A stretch of 64,000 nucleotides of DNA from NCBI RefSeq assembly GCF_001544875.2, contig NZ_FCOA02000029.1, positions 1 to 64,000 on the forward strand, written 5' to 3'. How positions within the stretch are numbered: position 1 is the stretch's first letter; each line of letters opens with the position of its first letter. The translations under genes and the position numbers were made by a program. This document shows, piece by piece, positions 25,246 through 34,717 of this stretch. The notes under the pieces were generated by a model. The model saw only the letters and a program-made list of their open reading frames with translations. It was not told where the DNA came from and made no database searches. Origin of the DNA: Caballeronia hypogeia (lineage in GTDB: Bacteria > Pseudomonadota > Gammaproteobacteria > Burkholderiales > Burkholderiaceae).

Positions 25246-26427
25246 ATGACCGAGAAGGTCGTTGTTGCCGGGGTCGGCATGATTCCGTTCAAGAAACCAG
25301 GCCAGAGCGAACCGTATACGGTCATGGGCGCACAGGCCGTGCGCCTCGCGCTGGCGGACGCGGCAGTGGGCTACGAATCGATCCAGCAGGCTTACGCCAG
25401 CTATATCTTCGGTGACTCGACCTGCGGCCAGCGCGTGCTCTACGACATCGGCATGACCGGGATTCCGGTCGTCAACGTCCACAACAACTGCGCGAGCGGG
25501 TCATCGGCGCTGTTCCTGGCCAATCAGGCCATCGCTAGCGGCAGAGTGGACATCGTGCTGGCCTTCGGCTTCGAACAAATGAATCCGGGTGCGCTGGGCG
25601 GTCTCTACAACGACCGTCCGGCTCCGCTCGACCCGTTCCTGCAGGAGTGCGCCAGCGTGGTGCCCGAAGGCGTGCCGATGGCGCTGCGCCTGTTCGGGGC
25701 GGCCGGGCTGGAGCATATGCGCCGCTTCGGAACACCGCTGGAAACCTTTGCGAAGATCCGCGCCAAGGCGAGCCGCCATGCGATGAACAACCCAATGGCG
25801 GTGTTCCGCAAGGAAGTCACCGCCGAAGAGGTCATGGCCGACCAGATGATGTGGCCCGGCGTCATGACGCGCCTGATGGCGTGCCCGCCGACGTGCGGCG
25901 CGGCCGCTGTCGTGCTGTGCAGCGAATCCTACGCACGCAAACATCGCCTCGATGCGAGCGTGTGGATCGCTGGCCAGGCCATCGCCACGGATGGTCCGGA
26001 GACCTTCAGGTCCGGCGACCTTCGGCATGTCGCCGGCTACGGCATGTCGCGGGCGGCGGCCAACAAGGTGTACGAGGAGGCCGGTATCGGCGCCGAGGAC
26101 ATCGATGTCCTCGAACTGCACGACTGCTTCGCGCAGAACGAACTGCTGAGCTATGAAGCGCTGGGCCTGTGCCCGGAGGGCGGCGCGCAGAAATTCGTCG
26201 ACGCCGCCGATAACACTTACGGCGGCAAGTACGTGGTCAATCCGTCGGGCGGCCTGCTATCGAAGGGTCACCCGATCGGCGCGACGGGTCTCGCCCAGGC
26301 GACCGAACTGGTGCAGCAATTGCGTGGCCGGGCCGACCAGCGCCAGGTCGATGGCGCCCGTATCGCCCTGCAGCACAACGTCGGCATCGGCGGGGCAGCG
26401 GTCGTCACCATGTACCGCAAGGACTGA
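25246..26427 (+). CDS. Thiolase / lipid-transfer protein-like acetyltransferase, tandem copy 2
   Basis: A 393-residue paralogue of the preceding gene with the same active-site layout: Cys82 in HNNCASGSSAL, HDCFAQNELLSYEALGLC, and GLLSKGHPIGATGLAQ. The two copies differ most in the loop around residues 115-150 (GGLYNDRPAPLDPFLQ here versus GSNFADKPNPVERFSE in copy 1), a region likely to shape the acyl pocket. AAGGAGAAAGAG precedes ATG 25246. The acyl-CoA dehydrogenase gene starts 15 bp after its stop, so the two are co-transcribed. Confidence 0.9.
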   Translation: MTEKVVVAGVGMIPFKKPGQSEPYTVMGAQAVRLALADAAVGYESIQQAYASYIFGDSTCGQRVLYDIGMTGIPVVNVHNNCASGSSALFLANQAIASGRVDIVLAFGFEQMNPGALGGLYNDRPAPLDPFLQECASVVPEGVPMALRLFGAAGLEHMRRFGTPLETFAKIRAKASRHAMNNPMAVFRKEVTAEEVMADQMMWPGVMTRLMACPPTCGAAAVVLCSESYARKHRLDASVWIAGQAIATDGPETFRSGDLRHVAGYGMSRAAANKVYEEAGIGAEDIDVLELHDCFAQNELLSYEALGLCPEGGAQKFVDAADNTYGGKYVVNPSGGLLSKGHPIGATGLAQATELVQQLRGRADQRQVDGARIALQHNVGIGGAAVVTMYRKD

Positions 26428-26442
26428 CGGAGAGCATCTCGA

Positions 26443-27639
26443 ATGGATTTTCAACCTGATCCCGGCCTGGCATCGTTTCGCCAGGAAATCCGGCATTTCC
26501 TCGAGCAGCACGTTCCGGCGGACCTCAAGGGGCTGCCGCGCAGCACCCGCTCGCCGCGACACCAGGTCCTGCGCTTCCAGAAGCTCCTGCATGAGCACGG
26601 CTGGGGTGCGCCGTACTGGGCGGCCGAGCATGGCGGCAATGGCTGGTCGCTGCCGGAGCAACTGGTGTTCGATGAGGAGTGCGTGGCGGCCGGCACCCCG
26701 ACCCAGGACGGTTTCGTGCACAAGCTGCTGGGCCCGGTGCTGAACGCGTTCGCTACGTCCGAGCAGAAGGCCGAGCACATGCCGGCGATCGTGCAGGGTG
26801 AGCGACTCTGGTGCCAGGGCTTTTCCGAGCCGGGCTCCGGCTCCGACCTCGCTTCGCTGAAGACACGTGCCACGCGCGACGGCGACCATTACGTCGTCAA
26901 CGGCCAGAAGATCTGGACCAGCTATGCACACGAGTCCGACTGGATCTTTCTGCTGGTGCGCACTAGCACCGAGGGCAAGAAGCAGGCTGGCATTAGCTTC
27001 CTGCTGGTGGACATGAAAACGCCCGGCATCACCGTGCGGCCGATCCGCAGTATCGATGACTGCCATCACCTGAACGAGACGTTCTTCAACGACGTGCGCG
27101 TGCCCGTCGGCAACCTGGTCGGGGAGGAGGGCGCCGGCTGGCGCATCACCAAGTTCCTGCTCAATAACGAGCACTCCACCGCGGCGGAACTGCCGGCGCT
27201 CAAGCGCTACATGCGCGAACTGCTCCAGTTCGGCGCCGCGCAGCGCATCGGCGGGCAACGGCTCATCGAGCGGCCGGAATTCGCACTGAAACTGACACGT
27301 TTGGACGCCGAGTTGCAGGCGATCGGCATGATGGTCCAACGCGTGGCCAAGCTGGAGATGGAGCACCACCCGGACTCGCTGACCTTGGGCTCGATGCTCA
27401 AGATCCGCGGTACGGAATTGCAGCAGCGCATCACCGAAGCGCAGGTCGAGGCGCTCGGTGACTACGGCGCGGTGGCGTATGCGCATCCGCACGATCCAGC
27501 ACCGGACGAGCCCTATCCGCTGCAGGACACGGCGCGGGGCATCGCCAACGACATGTTCTTCCGCCGCGCATCGACCATCTATGGCGGTACCAGCGAAGTG
27601 CAGCGCGGCATCATCGCCAAGCTCCTTTTCCAACTCTAG
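26443..27639 (+). CDS. Acyl-CoA dehydrogenase (FadE-like, steroid/branched-chain type)
   Basis: A 398-residue acyl-CoA dehydrogenase. The loop motif is CQGFSEPGSGSDLASL and the substrate region is NGQKIWTSYAHESDW. The C-terminus is RRASTIYGGTSEVQRGII, with Gly where short-chain enzymes have the catalytic Glu. This is the pattern of a large subgroup, including steroid side-chain FadE proteins, whose base lies elsewhere or in a partner subunit. It may act on a 2-methyl-branched acyl-CoA supplied by the racemase at 28786. It is 15 bp downstream of the tandem thiolase. Confidence 0.91.
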   Translation: MDFQPDPGLASFRQEIRHFLEQHVPADLKGLPRSTRSPRHQVLRFQKLLHEHGWGAPYWAAEHGGNGWSLPEQLVFDEECVAAGTPTQDGFVHKLLGPVLNAFATSEQKAEHMPAIVQGERLWCQGFSEPGSGSDLASLKTRATRDGDHYVVNGQKIWTSYAHESDWIFLLVRTSTEGKKQAGISFLLVDMKTPGITVRPIRSIDDCHHLNETFFNDVRVPVGNLVGEEGAGWRITKFLLNNEHSTAAELPALKRYMRELLQFGAAQRIGGQRLIERPEFALKLTRLDAELQAIGMMVQRVAKLEMEHHPDSLTLGSMLKIRGTELQQRITEAQVEALGDYGAVAYAHPHDPAPDEPYPLQDTARGIANDMFFRRASTIYGGTSEVQRGIIAKLLFQL

Positions 27640-27797
27640 GCAGCGGACGGATAGCGATTTCACACTGAGCCCGGAGTAGTTGCTGCTGCGAGACAGCGTG
27701 CTGCGCTAGATCGGACGGCCCGGATAGGTCCGCATGCCTAGCCGGGCCATCCTTCGGCTGTTTGCCTGAACTTTTACTTTCTGCTTGGAGGCAGACC

Positions 27798-28706
27798 ATG
27801 ACGATTCGCTTTGACGGCCGAGTGGCCATTGTGACGGGAGCCGGCAACGGCCTGGGGCGCATGCACGCGCTGGAACTGGCCAGACGCGGCGCGAAGCTGG
27901 TGATCAACGACTTCGGCGGCAGCCGCGACGGCAAGGGCGGCTCGTCCGATGCCGCCCTTGCCGTCGTCGAGGAGATCCGTCACGCCGGTGGCGAGGCCAT
28001 CGCCAACGGCGCCAACGTTGCCGACTTCGAGCAGGTGACAGCGATGGTCGCGCAGGCCAAGGCCGAATTCGGCCGCATCGATATCCTGATCAACAACGCG
28101 GGCATTCTGCGCGACAAGAGCTTCTCGAAGATGGAGATGGCGGACTTCCGCGCGGTGGTCGACGTGCACCTGATGGGCTCGGCGTATTGCACCAAGGCGG
28201 TGTGGGAAATCATGCGCGAGCAGAACTACGGCCGCGTACTGATGACGACGTCGGCGGCGGGCTTGTTCGGCAACTTCGGCCAGGCCAACTACGGCTCGGC
28301 GAAGGTCGGGCTGGTGGGGCTGATGAACATGCTTGGCATCGAGGGCACGAAGAACGACATCCGCGTGAACACGCTCGCGCCAATGGCGGCCACACGCATG
28401 ACGGAAGACGTTTTCCCGGCGCACCTGCTCGAGGCGACCGGTCCTGAAACGGTGACGCCGGGTGCGCTATACCTCGTCAGCGAGAACGCGCCGAACCGGG
28501 TGGTGCTCGGTGCGAGCGGCGGGGTGTTCTCGACGATGCGCATGGTGGACACGGCGCCGGTGGCGATCCCAGTGTCGGAGCTGACGCCTGAAGCCGTGGA
28601 GGCGCGCTTCGCGCAGATCAGCGACTGGAGCACGGCGGCCTTCCGCGAGGATGCCGGCCAGCAGGTGCATGCCTACGTGACGAGGATGCAGGCCGCACGC
28701 GGCTGA
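27798..28706 (+). CDS. SDR-family dehydrogenase, MFE-2/17beta-HSD4-like
   Basis: A 302-residue SDR of the peroxisomal multifunctional-enzyme type: TGAGNGLG cofactor loop (13-20), the extended NDFGGSRDGKGGSSDAA loop diagnostic of (R)-3-hydroxyacyl-CoA dehydrogenases, NNAG near 99, and Ser152, Tyr165, Lys169. It fits with the MaoC (R)-hydratase at the start of the window: together they reproduce the two halves of eukaryotic MFE-2. GGAGG (27786-27790) supports ATG 27798 rather than TTG 27762. A deleted copy of a sister gene lies at 5052-5242. Confidence 0.9.
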   Translation: MTIRFDGRVAIVTGAGNGLGRMHALELARRGAKLVINDFGGSRDGKGGSSDAALAVVEEIRHAGGEAIANGANVADFEQVTAMVAQAKAEFGRIDILINNAGILRDKSFSKMEMADFRAVVDVHLMGSAYCTKAVWEIMREQNYGRVLMTTSAAGLFGNFGQANYGSAKVGLVGLMNMLGIEGTKNDIRVNTLAPMAATRMTEDVFPAHLLEATGPETVTPGALYLVSENAPNRVVLGASGGVFSTMRMVDTAPVAIPVSELTPEAVEARFAQISDWSTAAFREDAGQQVHAYVTRMQAARG

Positions 28707-28743
28707 CGCTGGCGGTTCACTTATCTGTCGAGTACGTGTTCAA

Positions 28744-28767
28744 GACGCCACCTCCTGAGGTGGCGTC
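28744..28767 (+). other. Perfect intercistronic hairpin
   Basis: GACGCCACCTC (28744-28754) and GAGGTGGCGTC (28757-28767) form an 11-bp perfect stem around a 2-base centre. It lies between the SDR stop and the ribosome site of the racemase gene. There is no U-tract. It may be an mRNA-processing or stabilising hairpin, or a palindromic protein site. Confidence 0.5.
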
Positions 28768-28785
28768 CGCTCTGGAGGTTAGGAA

Positions 28786-29898
28786 ATGACTTGGAATGGG
28801 AGCGGTCCGCTGCAGGGACTGCGCGTCCTGGAAATTGCGGGAATGGGTCCGGCGCCGATCTGCGGCATGCTGCTGGCGGACATGGGCGCCGACGTCGTCG
28901 TCGTCGACAAGAAGCAGATGGGTCGGGAAGACCTCGACCTCGGCAAGCATGCGATCCAGAACCGGGGCAAGCGCTCGATTGCGGTCGATCTCAAGACGCA
29001 GGAGGGTGTCGAAACCGTCCTCAAACTCGTGGAGAACTGCGACGCGCTGATCGAAGGCATGCGCCCGGGCGTGATGGAGCGGCTCGGGCTGGGACCGGAT
29101 GTGTGCCTCGCGCGCAATCCGAAACTCGTGTACGGCCGGATGACCGGTTGGGGCCAGCACGGTCCGCTGTCGCAAGCGGCGGGTCACGATCTGAACTACG
29201 TTGCCCTATCGGGTGCCTTGTGGTGGTCAGGCCAGCCCGGCGAAGCGCCGATGTCGCCGCCGAGCCTCGTCGGCGATATCGGGGGCGGCTCGATGTATCT
29301 GGCGGTCGGCTTGCTGGCGGGCATCATGAGCGCGCGGGCGACCGGCAAGGGCCAGGTGGTCGACGCCGCGATCGTCGACGGCAGCGCCCACATGCTGAAC
29401 CTGATTCTGAGCCTGAAGTCGACCGGTCAGTTCGTCAACGAGCGCGGACGCAGCCTGCTGGACGGTCCGCACTGGTATCGCACTTACCGCTGCGCCGACG
29501 GCAAGTTCCTTTCGATCGCCGCAGTCGAGCCGCGTTTCAACAAGCTGCTGCTGGAAAAGCTGGGCCTGACAGACGACCCGCTTCATGCCGCGGCCTACGA
29601 TCCGGTGCGCTGGCCGGAACTGCACGAGCGCTTCGCGGTGCTCTTCGCCACGCGAACCCGCGACGCGTGGTGCGCGTTGCTGGAAGGCACCGACGCATGC
29701 TTCGCGCCGGTACTGAATCCGGACGAGGCGGCGGCCCATCCGCACATGGCCGCGCGCGGCGTGTACAGCACGGTCGATGGTATTCTGCAAGCCAACCCCG
29801 CGCCACGATTCTCCGCTACGCCGACAGGCAGACCCCGCAGCATTCCACAACGTGGCCAACATACCGAGACGGTATTGCAGGACTGGTGCCGCGAGTGA
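28786..29898 (+). CDS. CaiB/BaiF-family alpha-methylacyl-CoA racemase
   Basis: A 370-residue class III CoA-transferase-fold protein. Residues match alpha-methylacyl-CoA racemase rather than a transferase: AGHDLNYVALSG carries His134 and LVGDIGGGSMYL carries Asp164. Their 30-residue spacing equals that of the His126/Asp156 catalytic pair of mycobacterial MCR. GKGQVVDAAIVDGS follows as in MCR. It would epimerise (2R)- to (2S)-methylacyl-CoA so that acyl-CoA dehydrogenase can act, pointing to 2-methyl-branched chains. GGAGG precedes ATG 28786. This gene is the strongest clue to the substrate class of the cluster. Confidence 0.9.
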   Translation: MTWNGSGPLQGLRVLEIAGMGPAPICGMLLADMGADVVVVDKKQMGREDLDLGKHAIQNRGKRSIAVDLKTQEGVETVLKLVENCDALIEGMRPGVMERLGLGPDVCLARNPKLVYGRMTGWGQHGPLSQAAGHDLNYVALSGALWWSGQPGEAPMSPPSLVGDIGGGSMYLAVGLLAGIMSARATGKGQVVDAAIVDGSAHMLNLILSLKSTGQFVNERGRSLLDGPHWYRTYRCADGKFLSIAAVEPRFNKLLLEKLGLTDDPLHAAAYDPVRWPELHERFAVLFATRTRDAWCALLEGTDACFAPVLNPDEAAAHPHMAARGVYSTVDGILQANPAPRFSATPTGRPRSIPQRGQHTETVLQDWCRE

Positions 29899-29986
29899 TC
29901 CGCCGCAACCGTACCCGGCAGCAGGCCGCAACGGACGATCTTCGTCCGGCGCGCCGCACCGGCGAAGAAGACGAATGGAGACATCA

Positions 29987-31669
29987 ATGATCGACAACAA
30001 TTCATCCACCCTGGTCCACCGTTTCCTGCACTGGGAGCTTACCCAGCCCGATGCGGTCTTCCTGACCGAATCGATGCCGGACGGGCGGGTGGTCGACTAT
30101 ACGTGGCGCGACGCCGGTGACCAGGCGCGCCGCGCGGCCGCCTACCTGCAATCGCTGCAATTGCCGCGGGGCAGCTCCATCGGCATCGTCGGCAAGAACA
30201 GCGCGCACTGGATGCTCGCGGATGTCGCCATCTGGCTGGCGGGCCATGTTTCGGTGCCGCTCTATCCGACCGCCAACGCCGACACGGCGAAATACGTGTT
30301 CGACCACTGCGACGTCCGTGTGATCTTCGCCGGTAAGCTCGATGGCAAGACAGATTCGTGGAACGAGATCCGCGAGGTCGTACCGGCGGGTGCGCCGATC
30401 ATCTACATGCCGATGTCACCGCAAGCGCCCGGCATGCAGACATGGGATCAGATCGCCGCTTTGCACGAGCCGCTGCGCGATGTGCATCTGCCCGCTCCCG
30501 CCGACATGGCGACCATCATTTACACATCGGGCAGCACGGGTCGGCCCAAGGGCGTGATGCACAGCTTCGCTGGCATGTTCGAATATGCAAGCCGCTCGGG
30601 TGAGTTCTGTAGATTTACCACGGAGGACCGTGTGCTCTCGTACTTGCCGCTCGCGCATACGGCCGAGCGTTGCTTCATCGAGTGCAACGCGCTGTGCCAC
30701 GGCTTTCACGTTTTCTTCAACGACAGCCTGGCGAGCTTTGCACAAGACCTGCTGCGGGCCCGCCCCACGGCATTCATCTCAATGCCGCGCCTGTGGACCA
30801 AGTTCTACCAGAGCATTTGCTCAAGAGTGCCGGCCGAGCAACAGGCGCTGATCCACGAACGGTCGTCCGAGGCCGAAGCGCTGAAGAAGCGGCTACTGGG
30901 CATGCTCGGCCTCGATGCTGCGCGCATCGCTTTCACAGGCTCAGCGCCGTTGCCGTTCGAAATCACCAACTGGTATCGCGCGCTGGGGCTCGAACTGCTG
31001 GATGTGTACGGCATGACGGAGAATCTGTCGTACTCGCACTACAGCAGGCCGGGCCTCGTGCGTCCCGGCTATTCAGGCCAAGCAATGCCGGGCGTGGAAT
31101 GCCGCATTGGCGAGAACGGCGAAGTGCTGGTCAAGGCGACCACGATGATGATGGGCTACTACAATCAGCCCGCGCTGACTGCCGAGAGCTTTACGGAAGA
31201 CGGGTTCTTCAAAACCGGGGACCGTGGCGAGCTGGACGAGATCGGACGCCTGAAGATCATCGGCCGCGTCAAGGAGATCTTCAAGACGAGCAAGGGCAAG
31301 TACGTCGCGCCCGCGCCCATTGAGAACAAGCTTGGCCATCCGAAGATCGAAGCCGTCTGTGTGACCGGACACGGTTTTCCGCAACCGTTCGCTCTCCTGA
31401 TGCTCGGCGCGGATGCGAGAAGCGAGATGCGGGATGCCGGCAGTCGCAGTGTCCTCGAGGCCGAGTTGCAGGCCGTGCTCAACGACGCGAACACCACGCT
31501 GGAGGGCCATGAAAAGCTCGCCTTCGTGGTAGTCGTGAACGATGCATGGACCACGGAAAATGGCCTGCTGACGCCGAGCCTGAAGATTCGTCGCAGCTTG
31601 ATCGAAGACCGCTACGAAAACAAGATGCAGCAGTGGTCGGCTCGCGGACAGACGGTCATCGTGGAATAA
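29987..31669 (+). CDS. Long-chain-type AMP-forming acyl-CoA synthetase
   Basis: About 560 residues from ATG 29987 (GGAGA just upstream); ATG 29975 is a close alternative, and the open frame from 29777 overlaps the racemase gene and has no homologous lead. Motifs: IIYTSGSTGRPKGVMH (A3), LDVYGMTENL (A5), KTGDRGELDEIGRLKIIGR (A7-A8) and the catalytic Lys in LTPSLKIRRSLI. The overall pattern, with SMPRLWTKFYQSI, is that of long-chain or steroid-acid synthetases (FadD15-like). It is the second ligase of the cluster, ending head-on with the regulator gene. Confidence 0.9.
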   Translation: MIDNNSSTLVHRFLHWELTQPDAVFLTESMPDGRVVDYTWRDAGDQARRAAAYLQSLQLPRGSSIGIVGKNSAHWMLADVAIWLAGHVSVPLYPTANADTAKYVFDHCDVRVIFAGKLDGKTDSWNEIREVVPAGAPIIYMPMSPQAPGMQTWDQIAALHEPLRDVHLPAPADMATIIYTSGSTGRPKGVMHSFAGMFEYASRSGEFCRFTTEDRVLSYLPLAHTAERCFIECNALCHGFHVFFNDSLASFAQDLLRARPTAFISMPRLWTKFYQSICSRVPAEQQALIHERSSEAEALKKRLLGMLGLDAARIAFTGSAPLPFEITNWYRALGLELLDVYGMTENLSYSHYSRPGLVRPGYSGQAMPGVECRIGENGEVLVKATTMMMGYYNQPALTAESFTEDGFFKTGDRGELDEIGRLKIIGRVKEIFKTSKGKYVAPAPIENKLGHPKIEAVCVTGHGFPQPFALLMLGADARSEMRDAGSRSVLEAELQAVLNDANTTLEGHEKLAFVVVVNDAWTTENGLLTPSLKIRRSLIEDRYENKMQQWSARGQTVIVE

Positions 31670-31674
31670 GCCTG

Positions 31675-31693
31675 GCCGGCCGGAAGCGCCGGC
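31675..31693. terminator. GC-rich hairpin between convergent genes
   Basis: GCCGGC (31675-31680) repeats after 7 bases as GCCGGC (31688-31693); being palindromic, the copies pair. Flanking GGCC elements could extend it. It sits in the 51-bp gap between the synthetase and the convergent regulator. Weak support as a bidirectional terminator. Confidence 0.3.
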
Positions 31694-31720
31694 TGCGGCC
31701 GACCGCCAGCGCGTCGCGCG

Positions 31721-34431
31721 TTACTTGAGAAACCCTCGCTGGCGCGCGACGGCGATCGCGGCGTAGCGGCTCGACACCTCCAGCTTGTCCAGGATGTTCT
31801 TGACGTTCCATTTCACTGTCCCGAAGGTAATGTTGAGCGTCAGCGCAATCCGCTTGTTTGACATTGCCTGCGCCATCAGCCCCATGATTTCCAGTTCGCG
31901 GGGCGTCAGGATAGCGCGCTGTACCTCGGGACCGTCCCGGTCCGCCGGCACGGGTTCCGGCGGCGGACTTTCGGGCACCGCTCTGGCGAATAGGTCGACG
32001 AGATACTGCTTAGCCGCTGGCTGCAGGTCGAGTTCATCCCGGAAGCGCTCAAGCAGCTCACCAACATCTTCCCATTCGTCGAGGATCGTGCGCACCAGAC
32101 CGAGTGTGGCGGCGGTTTGCAGCGCTTGCGCGAGGCAGTGTCGGACGTCTTCATCCTGGCCCAGGCCGTCGTGCGCAACGGCGCAAAGCAGGGCCGTTCT
32201 GACCAGGATCCGGCCACGGCCGTATTTCTCTGCGAAATCACGCACTTTGGACAAGGCATCGAGCGCGTCCGTGGGGTTGCAATCGACCAGCGCCAGGCGT
32301 GCGCGTGCCATTGCCACGATGGCGAGTATCTCCGCATGCGACCCCGTCGCATGCTGGTATTGCGCCCCCAGCGCCTTCAGTTTCGACGCGCGCTCGGCGG
32401 CGCGCAAGCGATCGCCCATCGCGAGAAGAATCGTCAATTGCTCCGCAACCATGTACGCTTCCGCGCGATCCAGCCCGTGAATGTGGAAGTGATTGGTCTG
32501 CTTTTCGAGAAAGGCGAGCGCGAGCTCCGGCGATGCGCGCAAGACATCCAATTGCGCGCGGGTCAGCGAGGCCCTTATCATGACGTCCGGCGTCGACGAA
32601 CGCACGAGGCCAGGGCGATTGGCCAGAACTTCCAGCGCGTCGTCCGGACGGTCCAACTCGTAGTACACGTCGCCTAGCGTGGCAGCGCACACATTGGCGG
32701 GGATCGACAAGCGTCCGTAGGTGGTTTCCGCGCGGATCAGGACATCCGCGCCGATGCGCTCGGCTTCCCGCGCGTTGCCTTCCATCAGGTACATCTGCGC
32801 GCGAAGGCTCTCGAACCCCAATGCCATATCGGTGTCGCGGTCCTCGGGCCTGACCGGGTGGTCGTCATAGATTTTTCGCACGTCGTCATAACGGCCGTAG
32901 GACATGTAGCCCACCGCGAGCCCGGCCAGACTGAGGTAGTGCAGGGAGCGATTATCGAACGACACCTTGTACAAGGGTTCGAGCAACTCAATTACTCGCT
33001 TCATGTCGTCGCGGTGCATGGCGACGCTCGCGTCCATCAACGTGAGCTTGGACGAAATGGCGGGATTCTTTACCGCGTCGGTCCGACGGATCTCTTCCAG
33101 CCATCGTTCCGCCTTGTCCGGCCTGCCGGAGTATGCGTACGTCAGACAGCCCAACAAGAAAAGCTTGGGATGGGCGAACAGCGTTTCCTGCGGCAGCCTG
33201 TCGAGAAGATGCAGCATCGGGCTTATATAGTCCATGCTCCAGGTCGCGGGAGTGGCTTTCTCCATCGCATCGACCGCATATTCGAGGTCTCCGCCGAGAT
33301 TCGCGTGGCGCAAGGCCTCGACGAGAATGTCGTGCTCGGCGAACCATCGGCTCGCACGCCTGTGGATAGCTTCAACCTTGTCGTGTCCTTGTCGCGGCAG
33401 CCGCTGTGCGAGAAACTCGCCGAAGAGCGGATGAAAGCGATACCAGGGTAACTCGTCGTCGATGTCGATACGGAAGATCAGCAGATTTTCGTCCTCGGCA
33501 CGCTTGATCATTTCGGACGCTTGGGGGTTTTCTGCGACATATTCAGCGAGTTCGGCATTGAAGCGCCGCAATACCGAAATCTTCTCCATGAACTCGATCA
33601 AGTCAGCGGGCAGATACGCAACGACATCTTCGACGAGATAAGTCTGGAGATCAGTTGATTTCCACAGCAATGTCCGCAGCTTGGAGCGCTTCGAGGGATG
33701 AATTCGCAGCATCGTGGCGATTGGCTGCAGACTCGCTGGCCAGCCACCCGTCAGATCGTGTATAAGATGCACCTCGTCGGCATTTAGCTTCGGCGAACTG
33801 AGATTCTGTTCAAGGAAGTGTCGCGTCTCATCCACGGTGAAAGGCAGCGCCTTGAAATCGATCTCCAGCAACTGTCCTTGCATGCGTAGGCGCCCAAGGT
33901 CGAGTTGCGGCGTTGAACGAGAAGAGATGACGAGGTGCAGGTTCGCCGGGCAGTGATCCAGCAGTTTCTGCATCAGCCGGTACGTGGCGGGTGACTCCGC
34001 GTGATGATAGTTGTCGATCAGCAGAAAAGCTCCTTGCCGACCGCCTCCGCCTCCGTGGTGACGACCGCAACCGTTGCTTCCATCGACTGCGTGCTGCCAT
34101 CCGTGAGCAAGCCTCCGTCGTCGCAAGGGACGCCGAGGCGCTGCAGAGCAGCAAGCAGGTAGGAATGGAAGCTCGAGAACTGGCCGTCGTCGTGGCTCAG
34201 CGATAGCCACGCCACGTCGATTCCCGCTGTCATCAATTTTTGCCGCCATTGCGCAAGCAGGATGGTTTTTCCGAACCCGGCGCTCCCGGTAACAAGTGTC
34301 GCAGTGCAATGCTGGCCTTCATGCAGACGCGCCAGTAGATGGGTGCGAGGGATGTGGCGCGTACTAATACGCGGCGGCGAGAATTTCGTCGCGACGAAAA
34401 GATTCCCGGAACGAATCGCGGACGGTGGCAT
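31721..34431 (-). pseudogene. MalT-type LuxR-family regulator, frameshifted
   Basis: Two overlapping frames form one MalT-family (STAND ATPase) regulator of about 903 codons. The N-terminal part starts at ATG 34431 and carries Walker A in VTGSAGFGKTILLAQWR (residues 47-63) and VAWLSLSHDDGQFSSFHSYL, but stops at 34018. The rest continues one frame over from FLLIDNYHHAES (Walker B-like) through a TPR-like region to the LuxR helix-turn-helix LTPRELEIMGLMAQAMSNKR at the C-terminus. Adding one G within AAGGAG (plus-strand 34031-34036) restores GKGAFLLIDNYH, so a single-base loss explains the break. Either a recent mutation or a sequencing error. It is the only regulator in the acyl-CoA cluster. 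Confidence 0.85.
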
Positions 34432-34582
34432 GCTGATTTAAAGAACAGGGGTAAAGGGAATGCTCAGTGTCACGCGGACCGGCGCGAAACCGCGAGATCA
34501 GTCGCTTGCGTGCTCTCGATGTCGATCATACTAAATCTCTGATGTCTCGACACCCTGTAGTGCAGTGGGCACGAAAATCCGT

Positions 34583-34608
34583 CCGAAGAGGGAGGGGCGG
34601 GGCTTCGG
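34583..34608. promoter_or_regulatory. Inverted repeat with GGGAGGGG upstream of the MalT-type regulator
   Basis: CCGAAG (34583-34588) and CTTCGG (34603-34608) flank AGGGAGGGGCGGGG. The core resembles the GGGGAGG element seen before the cluster genes. About 150 bp upstream of the regulator start on the minus strand, so an autoregulatory site is possible. The rest of 34432-34717 shows nothing else. Confidence 0.3.
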
Positions 34609-34717
34609 GATTTGAGCAACAGGCGGAGGGGTCGCTAGACGTAAATGGATCGGCGCTTACTGTCACAGCGCGTTCACGACTCGCGTTTCTGCGGACAAAT
34701 CGAGGCTCACCGCGTCG

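Noticed and set aside
24319..25482. 387-codon minus-strand frame across the tandem thiolases
   Set aside because: Runs antisense through two real genes and their gap without motifs or a ribosome site.
23878..26427. Assembly artefact as the cause of the tandem thiolase pair
   Set aside because: The copies differ at many positions in a protein-like pattern, so this is a genuine old duplication.
26257..27663. 468-codon minus-strand frame opposite thiolase and acyl-CoA dehydrogenase
   Set aside because: Antisense shadow with no recognisable domain; the plus-strand genes explain the region fully.
29777..29986. N-terminal extension of the acyl-CoA synthetase into the racemase gene
   Set aside because: Arg-rich, overlaps the racemase by 122 bp, and a good ribosome site lies before ATG 29987.
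28791..29990. 399-codon plus-strand frame overlapping the racemase gene
   Set aside because: Wrong frame of the racemase, with Arg/Gly/Ala-rich nonsense; the true frame has the MCR active-site residues.
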